Shown: piece after piece, positions 8,168-16,570 of the stretch
Numbering within the stretch: the stretch's first letter is position 1
How the letters are laid out: every line of letters starts with the position of its first letter
NCBI GenBank assembly: GCA_016293265.1
Contig: JAEDEN010000029.1
Span: forward strand, 1 to 20,717
Source of the DNA: Oscillospiraceae bacterium
GTDB taxonomy: Bacteria; Bacillota; Clostridia; Oscillospirales; Oscillospiraceae
Direction: 5' to 3'
Length of the DNA: 20,717 nt
Program-made: the position numbers and the translations under genes
Notes under the pieces: generated by a model
The model's database searches: none
Seen by the model: only the letters and a program-made list of their open reading frames with translations
What the model was told of the DNA's origin: nothing

Positions 8168-10378
8168 TTAACCGGCGGGCCGGTTCACCTTCAGCACGCC
8201 CGAAATCTGGTTCAGCTTGTTCATCAGCGCGGAAAGCTGCTTGCTGTCCTTCATGCGCACCTCAATGCGGAAGATGGCGAATTCATCCTCGGTGGAGCGG
8301 GAATGAATCCCCAGGACAAAGCTGTTGGTGGTGGAAAGGGCGGCGGAGATGTCCAGAAGAAGGTTGCTCCGGTCCTTGCAGACCACCTCCAGGGTAGTGG
8401 GATAGCTGTCGTTGGTGTCGGTGCCCCAGGAGACCTTGATCCAGCGGCCCGCCTGGTCGGGGGCAGAGCGCTTCTCCGGGGATGCGTTGGGGCAGTCCGC
8501 CCGGTGGACGGACACGCCGTAGCCCCGGGTGATAAAGCCGATGATCTCGTCGCCGGGAACGGGGGTGCAGCACTTGGAGAACTTCACCAGGCAGTTGTCC
8601 AGGCCCTCCACCACGATCCCCTGCTCGCTTTTGGCCTTTTTCTTGGCCGGGGAAGGCGGCGCGGCCTCCTCCTTGGCCTCGGCGGCCTCGGCGGCCAGCT
8701 TTTCCGCCTGGTGGAGCTTGGCCACGCGCTGAATCTCTCCCTGCATACGGCTCACGGCCTTCTGGGCCGTGAATCCGCCGTAGCCGATAGCGGCGTACAT
8801 CTCATCCAAAGAGGCGTAGGAGACCTTCTTCAGAATCCCGTGCAGCACCTCGGGATCGGTGATATCCTTCATGGAGATGCCGCAGTGTTTCAGCTCAGCT
8901 TCAAAGCTGGCCCGGCCGTTGGCAATATTCTCCTCTTTCTTTTCCTTCTTGAACCACTGGCGGATCTTGCTGCGGGCCTCGTTGCTCTTGGCGATTTTCA
9001 TCCAGTCCCGGCTGGGGCCCTTGGCGTTCTTGGAGGTGAGAACCTCCACCACATCGCCGTTTTGCAGGGGATGGTCCAGCGTGACGATCCGGTTATTCAC
9101 CTTGGCGCCCACCATCCGGTTGCCCACGGCGGAATGGATGGCGTAGGCAAAGTCAATGGGGGTGGCGCCGGCGGGCAGGTTCTGCACGTCGCCGTTGGGG
9201 GTGAAGACGAAGACGCTGTCGGCAAACATGTCGATCTTCAGGGAATGGATATATTCTTCGGCGTCGGCGCCCTCCTGGTTTTCCAAAAGGCGGCGCACCC
9301 ACTCATAGCGGCCCTCCGTGCCGCTGCCCTGGCCGTTTTGCTTGTACTTCCAGTGGGCGGCCACGCCGTATTCAGCCACCTCGTGCATCTCCCTGGTGCG
9401 GATCTGCACCTCGAAGGGAATGCCGTCGGGGCCCATGACGGTGGTGTGGAGGGACTGGTAGCCGTTGGGCTTGGGGGTGCCGATATAGTCCTTGAACCGG
9501 CCCAGAATGGGCTTATAGAGGTCATGGACCACGCCCAGCACGTTATAGCAGTCGCCCACGGTCTCAACGATCACCCGGAAGGCAAACAGGTCGAAGATCT
9601 CCTCCAGGGAACGGTTCTGGGCGAACATTTTGCGGTAAATGGAGTAGGGATGCTTCATGCGCCCGTAGATGATGTGCTTGACGCCCATCTCGTCCAGGCG
9701 GCGGCTCATCTGCTCCTGCATCCGGCCCATGAAGACCTCGTACTCGGGGCGTTTGGCCTCGGTCTTGGTAATGATCTCCTCATAGGCCACAGGGTCCAGG
9801 TACTTCAGCGACAGGTCCTCCAGCTCCCACTTCATGCGCTGCATACCCAGGCGGTGGGAAATAGGTGCGTAAATCTCCATGGTTTCCAGGGACTTTTGTT
9901 TCTGTTTAGGGGGAGACTGGTACTCCATGGTCCGCATATTGTGGAGGCGGTCCGAAATTTTAATGAGGATAACCCGGATATCCTTGCTCATGGCGATGAG
10001 CATTTTGCGCAGATTCTCCATCTGCTCGTCTTCCTTGGTGGCATACTGGATCCGGGTCAGCTTGCTGACACCCTCCACCAGATCGGCGATGGTGGGGGAA
10101 AAGATCTTGGAGATCTCCGCATGGGTGGCTTGGGTGTCCTCGATGACGTCGTGGAGCAGGGCGGCCTCGATGGACTCGGAGTCCAGCTTCAGCTCCTCCG
10201 CCACAATCTGGGCCACAGCCAGGGGATGGATAATATAAGGCTCTCCGCTTTTGCGCTTTTGTCCCCTGTGGGCCTTCTCCGCGTATTCATAGGCAGCCCG
10301 GATCCCCACAAAATCGGCGGCGGGGTTATAAGCCCGCACCGTTTTCTCCAGCAGCTCATATTGTTCCTGAATCGTCAT
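8168..10378 (-). CDS. rel: Bifunctional (p)ppGpp synthetase/hydrolase (RelA/SpoT, Rel)
   Basis: A 736-residue long RSH enzyme. Domains in order are the HD hydrolase (H51 in the IIHP segment, H76-D77 in ALLHDVIEDT), the synthetase with GRFKDYIGTPKPNGYQSLH (about 293-310), TGS (VFVFTPNGDVQNLPAGATP onward), a helical region, a cysteine-containing CC/zinc-finger part (FSKCCTPVPGDEIIG) and a C-terminal ACT domain. RFKD and an intact HD motif point to a bifunctional Rel. A Lys/Ala/Glu-rich linker of about 35 residues precedes the CC domain. The start is the ATG at 10378. An upstream in-frame TTG lies in the SD itself (AGAGGTGA), which overlaps the recJ stop, so the two genes are probably coupled (11-nt gap). 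Confidence 0.97.
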   Translation of the reverse strand: MTIQEQYELLEKTVRAYNPAADFVGIRAAYEYAEKAHRGQKRKSGEPYIIHPLAVAQIVAEELKLDSESIEAALLHDVIEDTQATHAEISKIFSPTIADLVEGVSKLTRIQYATKEDEQMENLRKMLIAMSKDIRVILIKISDRLHNMRTMEYQSPPKQKQKSLETMEIYAPISHRLGMQRMKWELEDLSLKYLDPVAYEEIITKTEAKRPEYEVFMGRMQEQMSRRLDEMGVKHIIYGRMKHPYSIYRKMFAQNRSLEEIFDLFAFRVIVETVGDCYNVLGVVHDLYKPILGRFKDYIGTPKPNGYQSLHTTVMGPDGIPFEVQIRTREMHEVAEYGVAAHWKYKQNGQGSGTEGRYEWVRRLLENQEGADAEEYIHSLKIDMFADSVFVFTPNGDVQNLPAGATPIDFAYAIHSAVGNRMVGAKVNNRIVTLDHPLQNGDVVEVLTSKNAKGPSRDWMKIAKSNEARSKIRQWFKKEKKEENIANGRASFEAELKHCGISMKDITDPEVLHGILKKVSYASLDEMYAAIGYGGFTAQKAVSRMQGEIQRVAKLHQAEKLAAEAAEAKEEAAPPSPAKKKAKSEQGIVVEGLDNCLVKFSKCCTPVPGDEIIGFITRGYGVSVHRADCPNASPEKRSAPDQAGRWIKVSWGTDTNDSYPTTLEVVCKDRSNLLLDISAALSTTNSFVLGIHSRSTEDEFAIFRIEVRMKDSKQLSALMNKLNQISGVLKVNRPAG

Positions 10379-10389
10379 ACGATCACCTC

Positions 10390-12465
10390 TCAATGATTGG
10401 CGTCCCGGAGGCGCGCAAGATAGGGGCAGGCGAAAAGATCCACCTTTCCCTGGGTATGGTTCAAGCAGAGGACCATGGTGTCTTGTTTTTTCTGCACCGT
10501 GATCAGTCCCCGCTCGGCAAAAACTTCAATGGCCAAGTCCGCCCGCAGGAAGCTCTCCGTCCCGCCGGTGCGGGCGGAAAGGGAGCGGAGATAGGGCAGT
10601 GTCTCCACCTCCGCCTTGCCCTGGCGGAGATGGTGCTCCAGCGCCACCCAATAAGCGGCAAACAGCTCCCGGGTGGCACGCAGGCGGACGCATTCCTGGG
10701 GGGTAATGCGTTTACCGGCCGTCAGCCGTTCCACCAGCTCCAAGGCCTCCGCCTCGTGGCGGCTGGGAGAGAGGGAGGAGCGGATGTCCACCAGCTGCAA
10801 TTGCAGCGTGGTGTTGCCCCGGAAGGTATTGGCCTGGAGATAGAAGGCTGCGTCCACCCGCATTCCGGCGCAGACGCCGCACTCGGCCTCGGTGGCGGAA
10901 AAGAAGATGGCGTCGAAGCGGCTGGAACCCTTGGAAAGGCGGAGCTTCAGATGCCGCCCCTGTCCCACGGATTGAATGGTATCCACCGTGGCGCCCAAAA
11001 GGGCGAACACCGGCCGGGGATTGCCCGCGCCGTAGGGCTCCAGCAGTTCCAGGTGCTCCACCTGGTCCAGCGTCACATCGGCGGGAGAGGAAATGGCGGC
11101 GTCCACCTCCAGGGAGGACACCGGCGGCTCTCCTCCGGAGGCAGAGCGGACATAGCGGTTCATACGGGTGCGGAAGGAATCAATATTCTCCTCGGGAATG
11201 GTGAAGCCCGCCGCCAGCTCGTGGCCGCCGAAGCCGTCCAGCAGGTCCGCGCAGGACTCCAGAGCCGAGAAGAGGTTGAACCCGCCGTAGGAGCGGCAGG
11301 AGCCCTTGCCGGTACCGTCCTTCAGGTGGATCATAAAGCTGGGGCAGGAATATTTCTCGCTCAGGCGGGAGGCAACGATGCCCACCACACCCTGATGCCA
11401 GTTTTCACTGGAAAGGACCAAGGCATTCCGTTCCTCGCTGCGCAGGCCTTCGATCTGACGGATGGCGTCGGCACAGATGGCCTGCTCCACCGCCTGGCGC
11501 TCCCGGTTCAGGTCACACAGCGCCACGGCCAGGGCCTCCGCCTTGGCGGGATCGTCGGTCTCCAGAAGGTCCGCGGCCAGATCTGCCTCCCCCATGCGCC
11601 CGGCGGCGTTGATGCGGGGGGAGAGGACAAAGCCCACCTGGATGGAGGTAATGGGCTTACCCAAAAGCCCCGCCTCTTTCAAAAGGGCGTGAATCCCCAC
11701 GAAATCCGTATGGGGCAGGGCGTCCAGGCCGCAGGAGACGATGGTGCGGTTCTCCCCCTCCATCCGCACCACATCGGCGATGGTGCCGATGGCGGCCAGC
11801 GTGCAGTACCGGGCAAAAAGGGCATCCTCCCGGTTCTCGCCTCCCAGGGCCAGGACCAGCTTCAGCGCAACGCCCACTCCAGCCAGGTGCTTAAAGGGAT
11901 AGGGGCAGTCGGAGCGGTGGGGGTCCACCACGGCGGCGGCCTCCGGCAGGGTCTCCTTGCACTCGTGGTGGTCGGTGACCACCACATCCATGCCCAGGGA
12001 GTTGGCATAGGCCACCTCTTCGTTGCCGGTGATGCCGCAGTCCACGGTAATCATCAGCGTGGCCCCCTGGTCGTGAAGGGCGTGGATGGCATCCCGGGAA
12101 AGGCCGTAGCCATCCTCAATGCGGCGGGGAATGTAGCGCAGGCACTTCACGCCGCAGCTTTTCAGATAATCCATCAGCAGCACTGTGGAGGTGATGCCGT
12201 CCACATCATAGTCGCCGAAAACGGCGATGGTCTCCCCGCCGGCGATGGCGCGCTGAATGCGCTCCACCGCCTTGTCCATGTCCTTCATCAGCATGGGGGA
12301 AGTGGTAAGGCTGCGCTCCCGCTCCAGGTACACGGCGGCCTCCTCCGGGGTGGAAACGCCCCGGCTGGCCAGCACCAGGGAAAGGAGATAGGGGTAGCCC
12401 GCGCCGCACAGGACGGCCATGTCTCCCTGGGCCGCCGTACCGATATTCCAGCGTTTGAATTTCAT
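10390..12465 (-). CDS. recJ: Single-stranded-DNA-specific exonuclease RecJ
   Basis: A 691-residue 5'-3' ssDNA exonuclease of the DHH phosphoesterase family, used in recombination and repair. Motif I is VFGDYDVDGITST (DYDVDG at 85-90), VDCG follows at about 141-144, and the DHH signature is VVTDHHECK (165-167). The DHHA1 region is visible in the middle, with GGHELAAGFTI. A C-terminal extension of the Firmicutes type follows. The ATG at 12465 is preceded by GGAGGAGG with 7-nt spacing. A start nine codons upstream is in frame but lacks this spacing. It is the first gene of the long operon and has a TATAAT promoter about 65 nt upstream. Confidence 0.96.
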   Translation of the reverse strand: MKFKRWNIGTAAQGDMAVLCGAGYPYLLSLVLASRGVSTPEEAAVYLERERSLTTSPMLMKDMDKAVERIQRAIAGGETIAVFGDYDVDGITSTVLLMDYLKSCGVKCLRYIPRRIEDGYGLSRDAIHALHDQGATLMITVDCGITGNEEVAYANSLGMDVVVTDHHECKETLPEAAAVVDPHRSDCPYPFKHLAGVGVALKLVLALGGENREDALFARYCTLAAIGTIADVVRMEGENRTIVSCGLDALPHTDFVGIHALLKEAGLLGKPITSIQVGFVLSPRINAAGRMGEADLAADLLETDDPAKAEALAVALCDLNRERQAVEQAICADAIRQIEGLRSEERNALVLSSENWHQGVVGIVASRLSEKYSCPSFMIHLKDGTGKGSCRSYGGFNLFSALESCADLLDGFGGHELAAGFTIPEENIDSFRTRMNRYVRSASGGEPPVSSLEVDAAISSPADVTLDQVEHLELLEPYGAGNPRPVFALLGATVDTIQSVGQGRHLKLRLSKGSSRFDAIFFSATEAECGVCAGMRVDAAFYLQANTFRGNTTLQLQLVDIRSSLSPSRHEAEALELVERLTAGKRITPQECVRLRATRELFAAYWVALEHHLRQGKAEVETLPYLRSLSARTGGTESFLRADLAIEVFAERGLITVQKKQDTMVLCLNHTQGKVDLFACPYLARLRDANH

Positions 12466-12531
12466 AAGGGCCCCTCCTCCTTTCCGTATCATAAACGGCT
12501 AACTGCCGCATGAATCTAAAATAACTATTTT

Positions 12532-12560
12532 ATTATATCAGAAAACGACGGCGGCGTAAA
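12532..12560 (-). promoter_or_regulatory. Sigma-A-type promoter of the recJ-rel-dtd operon
   Basis: On the minus strand there is a perfect TATAAT (12532-12537), a 17-bp spacer and TTTACG (12555-12560, 4 of 6 matches to TTGACA). Transcription would start near 12525, about 60 nt before the recJ ATG. Confidence 0.7.
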
Positions 12561-12601
12561 GGAAAAAACAGATGTTTCCCCTGGATTTGCCCGTCTTCCC
12601 C

Positions 12602-12626
12602 GGGCCGAAGGAACTTCTTTCGGCCC
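12602..12626. repeat. Inverted repeat between trpZ terminator and recJ promoter
   Basis: The arms GGGCCGAA and TTCGGCCC (8 bp, 9-nt loop) have no U-run on either strand. It could be a second, weak hairpin behind the trpZ terminator or an operator for the recJ promoter. No function is assigned. Confidence 0.4.
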
Positions 12627-12643
12627 ATCAGAGGAGGGCACGC

Positions 12644-12673
12644 AAAAAAAGGACGCCAAGAGGCGTCCTTTTT
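12644..12673 (-). terminator. Intrinsic terminator of the trpX-FAH-trpY-trpZ operon
   Basis: The stem GGACGCC/GGCGTCC (12651-12668) with a 4-nt loop is followed on the minus strand by T7 (12644-12650). The plus strand also has T5, so it is potentially bidirectional. It lies 47 nt after the trpZ stop. Confidence 0.88.
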
Positions 12674-12720
12674 ACCGCGGTCCGGTTCCCTCTGACAGGG
12701 AGGTCTTCCCGCAGCTATAT

Positions 12721-13494
12721 TCAGTTCCCGCATTCGATGGAAATTCTGTTGAACATCCCCAGCACATCGTCGATGCTGGTGGCCTTCTTCTCCTCTCCGG
12801 CCCGGTCCAGGACGATGTGGCCCTGGTTCATCATGAGAAGGCGGTCGCCGTATTCCACGGCGTAGCGCAGGTTGTGGGTCACCATCATGGCGGTGAGCTT
12901 CTTTTCCCGCACCACCTTGTCCGTCAGCTCCATGATGACCTCCGCCGTCTTGGGGTCCAGGGCGGCGGTGTGCTCATCCAGGATGAGGAAATTCAGGGGC
13001 GTCATGGTGGCCATCAGTAGCGCCACAGCCTGCCGCTGGCCGCCGGAGAGGGCTCCCATCTTCACATCCAACTTATCCTCCAGGCCAAGGCCCAGGGACT
13101 GGAGCTGGTCCCGGTAAAAATCCACCCGCCTGCGGTTCACAGCCCGGCCCAGGCTGAAGGGCTTCCCTTTATTTTCCGCAAGGGACATATTTTCCAGCAT
13201 GGTAAGGCCCGGGCAGGTGCCCGCCGCCGGATTTTGATACACCCGGCCCATGGAGGCGTAGCGCTGGTACTCCCTGAGCTTGGAAATGCTCTGTCCGTTC
13301 ACCAGCACATCGCCCCCCTCAATGGGGATGGAGCCGCAGATGATGTTGAGCATGGAGGTCTTGCCGCTTCCGTTGCTGCCCACGATGGAGACAAACTGTC
13401 CCTCCTCCACGGTAAGGGAGAAGTGGTCAAACAATGTCTGCTCCGTGGCCGTGCCGGCATGATAGATCTTGGTGATATCACGCAGTTCAAGCAT
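12721..13494 (-). CDS. trpZ: ABC transporter ATP-binding protein, TrpZ-like
   Basis: A 257-residue ABC ATPase. Walker A is GSNGSGKT (39-46), the Q-loop is in RVYQNPA (about 84-90), the signature is LSGGQRQ (149-155), Walker B is FLILDEHTA (169-177) and the switch histidine is in VTHNL (H207). The DEHTAALDP form is typical of ATPases paired with ABC_sub_bind/LivH-like permeases. The ATG at 13494 overlaps the permease stop by 8 nt (ATGCTTGA) and has GGAGAGGAG just upstream, so translation is coupled to trpY. The trp assignment rests on the Trp T-box leader and on the TrpXYZ family arrangement, not on the ATPase itself. Confidence 0.88.
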   Translation of the reverse strand: MLELRDITKIYHAGTATEQTLFDHFSLTVEEGQFVSIVGSNGSGKTSMLNIICGSIPIEGGDVLVNGQSISKLREYQRYASMGRVYQNPAAGTCPGLTMLENMSLAENKGKPFSLGRAVNRRRVDFYRDQLQSLGLGLEDKLDVKMGALSGGQRQAVALLMATMTPLNFLILDEHTAALDPKTAEVIMELTDKVVREKKLTAMMVTHNLRYAVEYGDRLLMMNQGHIVLDRAGEEKKATSIDDVLGMFNRISIECGN

Positions 13495-14428
13495 GGATGA
13501 TCTCCTCTCCTTTCCGGCCGGAGGCCACAAGCACCGCAAGGAACAGCACGGCGGTGATCAGCTTGAGCAAATTGGCAGGCATGCCCATGCTCATAGCCAC
13601 CTGGATGCACAGCTTATAGATCACGCTGCCCAAGATGACAGCGGTGGTCCCGGCGGGGTTGCCCAGCCATCTGAGGCCCTTTACGCCCCGCATCGCCTTG
13701 CCCGCAGGGGAAGCGGTGTAGAAATTCATCAGGGAGATGCCGATGATGACAGCAGCCAGGCCATAGACCAGCTGGCCGGTACCCATGGTGGAGGAATAGC
13801 TGCGAAGCTCCTGGCACACCACGCATCCCGCCAGCGCCACCAGGGCGTTGGAGAGAACCAGGCCCAGCATTTTCACGCTGCCCATGTCCTTGGCCAGTGT
13901 GGTGACCAGGCCCGCGTTGTCGCCCACGGCCCGCAGCAGCAGGCCGGACTTGGTCTTGAAGTACATATCCAGTACCAGCTTCACCGCCAGCACCAGAACA
14001 AAGGACACAATGAGCTTACGCACCATCAGCGTCTGCTCCCCCAGGAAGGCCATCACCACAGGGGAGGTGAAAATGGTATCCACGGAGCGGTCGATGTTCA
14101 TATTGGAGCCGCCGATCTGGAGGTTCACGGAGTAGAGGGCAGTCATGGTAATGATGCCCGCCAGGAGGTTGCGGATCTTGAGCCGCACATGGATGAAGCC
14201 GGTAAAAAAGCCCGCCAGGCCTCCCACCGCCATGGAAAGGGGCAGCGTTGCCCAGGCATTCACACCGTGGGTCAGGGCCACGGCCGTGACAGCGGCGCCA
14301 AGGGGGAAGGTGCCGTCTACTCCCAGGTCGGGAAAATCCAGGATGGAATAGGTAATATACACGCCGAAGGAGATCAGCGCATAGATCAAGCCCTGTGTCA
14401 GGGTGGAGATTACAAGGTCAGCCAGCAT
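13487..14428 (-). CDS. trpY: ABC transporter permease, TrpY-like
   Basis: A 313-residue integral membrane permease of the LivH/branched-chain-type (BPD_transp_2) fold with about eight hydrophobic segments. These begin ISTLTQGLIYALISFGVYITYSI and include the conserved DLGVDGTFPLGAAVTAVAL. It would form the membrane channel for the lipoprotein encoded by trpX and the ATPase encoded by trpZ. The ATG at 14428 is chosen because AGGAGG lies 8 nt upstream. A GTG three codons earlier overlaps that SD and is unlikely. An 84-nt gap to the FAH gene contains two GC hairpins (CCGGGGC/GCCCCGG is the stronger), which may tune expression within the operon. Confidence 0.88.
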   Translation of the reverse strand: MLADLVISTLTQGLIYALISFGVYITYSILDFPDLGVDGTFPLGAAVTAVALTHGVNAWATLPLSMAVGGLAGFFTGFIHVRLKIRNLLAGIITMTALYSVNLQIGGSNMNIDRSVDTIFTSPVVMAFLGEQTLMVRKLIVSFVLVLAVKLVLDMYFKTKSGLLLRAVGDNAGLVTTLAKDMGSVKMLGLVLSNALVALAGCVVCQELRSYSSTMGTGQLVYGLAAVIIGISLMNFYTASPAGKAMRGVKGLRWLGNPAGTTAVILGSVIYKLCIQVAMSMGMPANLLKLITAVLFLAVLVASGRKGEEIIHA

Positions 14429-14512
14429 AGAGGACACCTCCTGGTTGGAATCGGGGGGAACGCCCCCTATAGGCGCTGGTTTTCCCGGGGCCCGTCAGCC
14501 CCGGTGCGCCGG

Positions 14513-15352
14513 TCATCTTACGGTGTTTTGCAGCGTGCCGATCCCCTCGATCCGGCACTCCACGCTGTCGCCGCTTTTCAGGAACCTGGGCGGGTCAAAG
14601 CCCATGCCTACGCCGGCAGGGGTGCCGGTGGCGATGATGGTGCCGGGAAGAAGGGTCATGCCGGAGGAGAGCTCGGCGATAATCTCCGGGATTCCGGTGA
14701 GCAGAAGGTCTGTGGTGGAATCCTGCCGCAGCTCGCCGTTGACACGGCAGGTGATGGCCAGGCGGGGCGGGAAGGCGATCTCATCCGCCGTGGTGATGCA
14801 GGGGCCCATGGGGGTAAAGCCGTCCAGACCCTTGCCGAAGTACCACTGCTTATGGCTGGTCTGCAGCACCCGGGCGGACACATCGTTGAGGACAGTGTAG
14901 CCGAAGATATAGCGCTCCGCCTCCTCCGCCGGGACGTTCCGGGCCTTTTTGCCAATGATAACGGCCAGCTCCGCCTCATAGTCCAGCCGCTCCACAAGGC
15001 CGGGGTGGCTTTCGATAAAGCCGCCGGGGGCCACGGCCTCCGTCACCCGCTTGGAAAAATAGATGGGGATGGGCCGCTCTTTTTTGAAGGCGTCGCTGTA
15101 TTGCTCCGCCTCGGCGGCGTGGGAACGGTAGTTGATGCCCAGGCAGATGACGTCCTGGCGGGGGTGGGGAATGGGGGCCAGCAGCGTCACCTCGGACAGC
15201 GGAACGCTCTCCGCCGCTTGCGCGGCGGAGAGGTTTCCGGATTCGATGAGGGTGTTCATATCCGGGAAGGGCAGGGGCGCCACGGCGGTCTCATCCGCGG
15301 CCAGCACGCCTACTTTTTCCACATTTTCATGGAGGAAGGTAATCAGTTTCAT
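14513..15352 (-). CDS. Fumarylacetoacetate hydrolase family protein
   Basis: A 279-residue FAH-superfamily enzyme. Family marks are DVICLGINYRSHAAEA, the metal-binding DYEAELAVIIGK (E126, E128) and NDVSAR (D157), KGLDGFTPMGPCI, and the closing GTIIATGTPAGVG. Members hydrolyse or decarboxylate beta-diketo acids or hydrate 2-oxo acids using Mg2+ or Mn2+ (for example acylpyruvases and 2-oxo-hept-3-ene-1,7-dioate hydratases). The substrate is not readable here. The start is the MKLITF ATG with AAAGGCGGGG upstream. A longer open reading frame running back into trpX is a shadow. It sits between trpX (37-nt gap) and trpY, an unusual place for a catabolic enzyme. See findings. Confidence 0.92.
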   Translation of the reverse strand: MKLITFLHENVEKVGVLAADETAVAPLPFPDMNTLIESGNLSAAQAAESVPLSEVTLLAPIPHPRQDVICLGINYRSHAAEAEQYSDAFKKERPIPIYFSKRVTEAVAPGGFIESHPGLVERLDYEAELAVIIGKKARNVPAEEAERYIFGYTVLNDVSARVLQTSHKQWYFGKGLDGFTPMGPCITTADEIAFPPRLAITCRVNGELRQDSTTDLLLTGIPEIIAELSSGMTLLPGTIIATGTPAGVGMGFDPPRFLKSGDSVECRIEGIGTLQNTVR

Positions 15353-15389
15353 GGGATGGCCCCGCCTTTCAGGATCGTTTGTGGAAAGC

Positions 15390-16430
15390 TCAGCCGTTGG
15401 ACTCGATGGCCTTCTCGGCGATGGCGGCGGGAAGCTCGATGCCCATGGCGTTGAGGGCGTCGGAGTTGACATAGATACCGTACTCGCTGATGGTCTCATA
15501 GGGCAGCTCCTCGCAGGTGGCCTCGCCGGTAAGGACCTTAGCAGCCATCATGCCGGTCTGGACGCCAAGCTGGACGTACTCGATGCCGGCGGCGGCCACG
15601 CAGCCGATCTTGACCTGCTCCACCTCGGAGCCGTAAACGGGGATACCGGCGTCGTTGGTCTTTTCCAGGACGGAGGCCAGCACACCCACCACGGTGTTGT
15701 CAGTGAGGTTGCTCATGCAGTCCACCTTCCGGGAAATGAGGGTATCGGCGGCCTGGGTGACCTCAGCCTGGGCGGTGATGCCCACGGCTTCAATGGTAAA
15801 GCCATAATCGGGAGCCTTGGCCTCATACTCGGCGATGGCGGAGACGGAGTTGGGCTCGCTGGTGGTGTAAATGATGCCGATGGTCTTGGCATTGGGCTGG
15901 AGCTGGCGGATCAGGTCCAACTGGGCCTCCACAGGGAGCTTATCAGAGGTGCCGGTGACGTTGCCGGAGTCCAGCTTCGCCTCCACGGGGTCGGTGATGG
16001 CGGTGAAGATGACGGGGATGTTCTTATCCTCCGCGGCAGCGTAGCAGGCTGTGGCGGAGGGGGTGGCGATGCCCACCATCAGATCCACGTTCTCAGCGGA
16101 GAAGGTGGTGCCGATCTGGGTGCAGATGTTGGTGTCAAAGCTGGCATTCATGTAGTTGATCTCGTAGTCCACGCCCTCCTTGAGGCCGGCTTCCTCCAAC
16201 CCCTGGAGGAAACCCATACGGCAGTTATCCAGGGAGGGATGCTCACCGAACTGGGAGATGCCAATCTTATACATCTTGGCGGGAGCGGAGGAGGCGGGGG
16301 CGGAAGAGGCGGCTCCGGAAGAGCTGGGCTGGGAAGCGGCGGGGGCCTCCTTGGCGCCGCAGGCGGCCAGGGCAAGGGTCATGGTAAGCGCCAGAGCGGC
16401 GGAAGCGATCTTCTTCATGGTGTTCTTCAT
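15390..16430 (-). CDS. trpX: Tryptophan ABC transporter substrate-binding lipoprotein, TrpX-like
   Basis: A 346-residue secreted solute-binding lipoprotein. The signal peptide has KK at 6-7, a hydrophobic core, and a lipobox LAAC with the lipidated Cys at 24. A Ser/Ala/Pro-rich linker (about 29-52) tethers the mature domain. The body begins YKIGISQFGEHPSLDNCRMG and matches the ABC_sub_bind (PF04392) family, which includes the TrpX proteins often placed behind T-box leaders in Firmicutes (family knowledge). The ATG at 16430 has AAGGAG 8 nt upstream. It is the first large gene of the operon, 57 nt after a Trp-containing leader ORF and about 140 nt after the T-box terminator. Ligand identity is inferred from the leader's UGG specifier. 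Confidence 0.88.
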   Translation of the reverse strand: MKNTMKKIASAALALTMTLALAACGAKEAPAASQPSSSGAASSAPASSAPAKMYKIGISQFGEHPSLDNCRMGFLQGLEEAGLKEGVDYEINYMNASFDTNICTQIGTTFSAENVDLMVGIATPSATACYAAAEDKNIPVIFTAITDPVEAKLDSGNVTGTSDKLPVEAQLDLIRQLQPNAKTIGIIYTTSEPNSVSAIAEYEAKAPDYGFTIEAVGITAQAEVTQAADTLISRKVDCMSNLTDNTVVGVLASVLEKTNDAGIPVYGSEVEQVKIGCVAAAGIEYVQLGVQTGMMAAKVLTGEATCEELPYETISEYGIYVNSDALNAMGIELPAAIAEKAIESNG

Positions 16431-16487
16431 TGTAATATCTCCTTTTCTTCTTTACGCGATGTTGGTTGATTGGTTGGTTTGGATGGG

Positions 16488-16529
16488 TCACATACACCAT
16501 CGGCGCCATCGTTTCGTGTAAAGTTTCAT
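16488..16529 (-). CDS. Candidate 13-residue leader peptide with two Trp codons
   Basis: On the minus strand, AAGGAG followed by 8 nt leads to ATG and an ORF reading MKLYTKRWRRWCM and then TGA. Trp codons are the 8th and 11th and flank Arg codons, two of the three being CGA. It lies after the T-box terminator (16571-16603) and before the trpX SD (57 nt from its stop to the trpX ATG). The SD is as strong as those of the real genes here. Short Trp-codon leader ORFs regulate trp, tna and the Bacillus anti-TRAP operons, the last also downstream of a tryptophan T-box. This ORF could be such a sensor or a chance ORF. No alternative hairpins overlapping the trpX SD were obvious by eye. Confidence 0.5.
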   Translation of the reverse strand: MKLYTKRWRRWCM

Positions 16530-16570
16530 AGAGATCTCTCCTTTCGGAACGGAAAACGGATTTTAAAAAA

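Noticed and set aside
7679..10396. 905-codon plus-strand open frame opposite dtd and rel
   Set aside because: The minus strand encodes complete Rel and DTD with all motifs. The plus frame shows no domain and no operon logic.
10393..12513. 706-codon plus-strand open frame opposite recJ
   Set aside because: Antisense shadow of RecJ, whose DHH motifs are intact.
13469..15454. 661-codon plus-strand open frame opposite trpY and the FAH gene
   Set aside because: Low-complexity His/Gly/Gln-rich shadow of the transporter operon.
15353..15499. 49-residue N-terminal extension of the FAH protein
   Set aside because: It overlaps the end of trpX out of frame, is Ser/Pro-rich, and family members begin near MKLITF.
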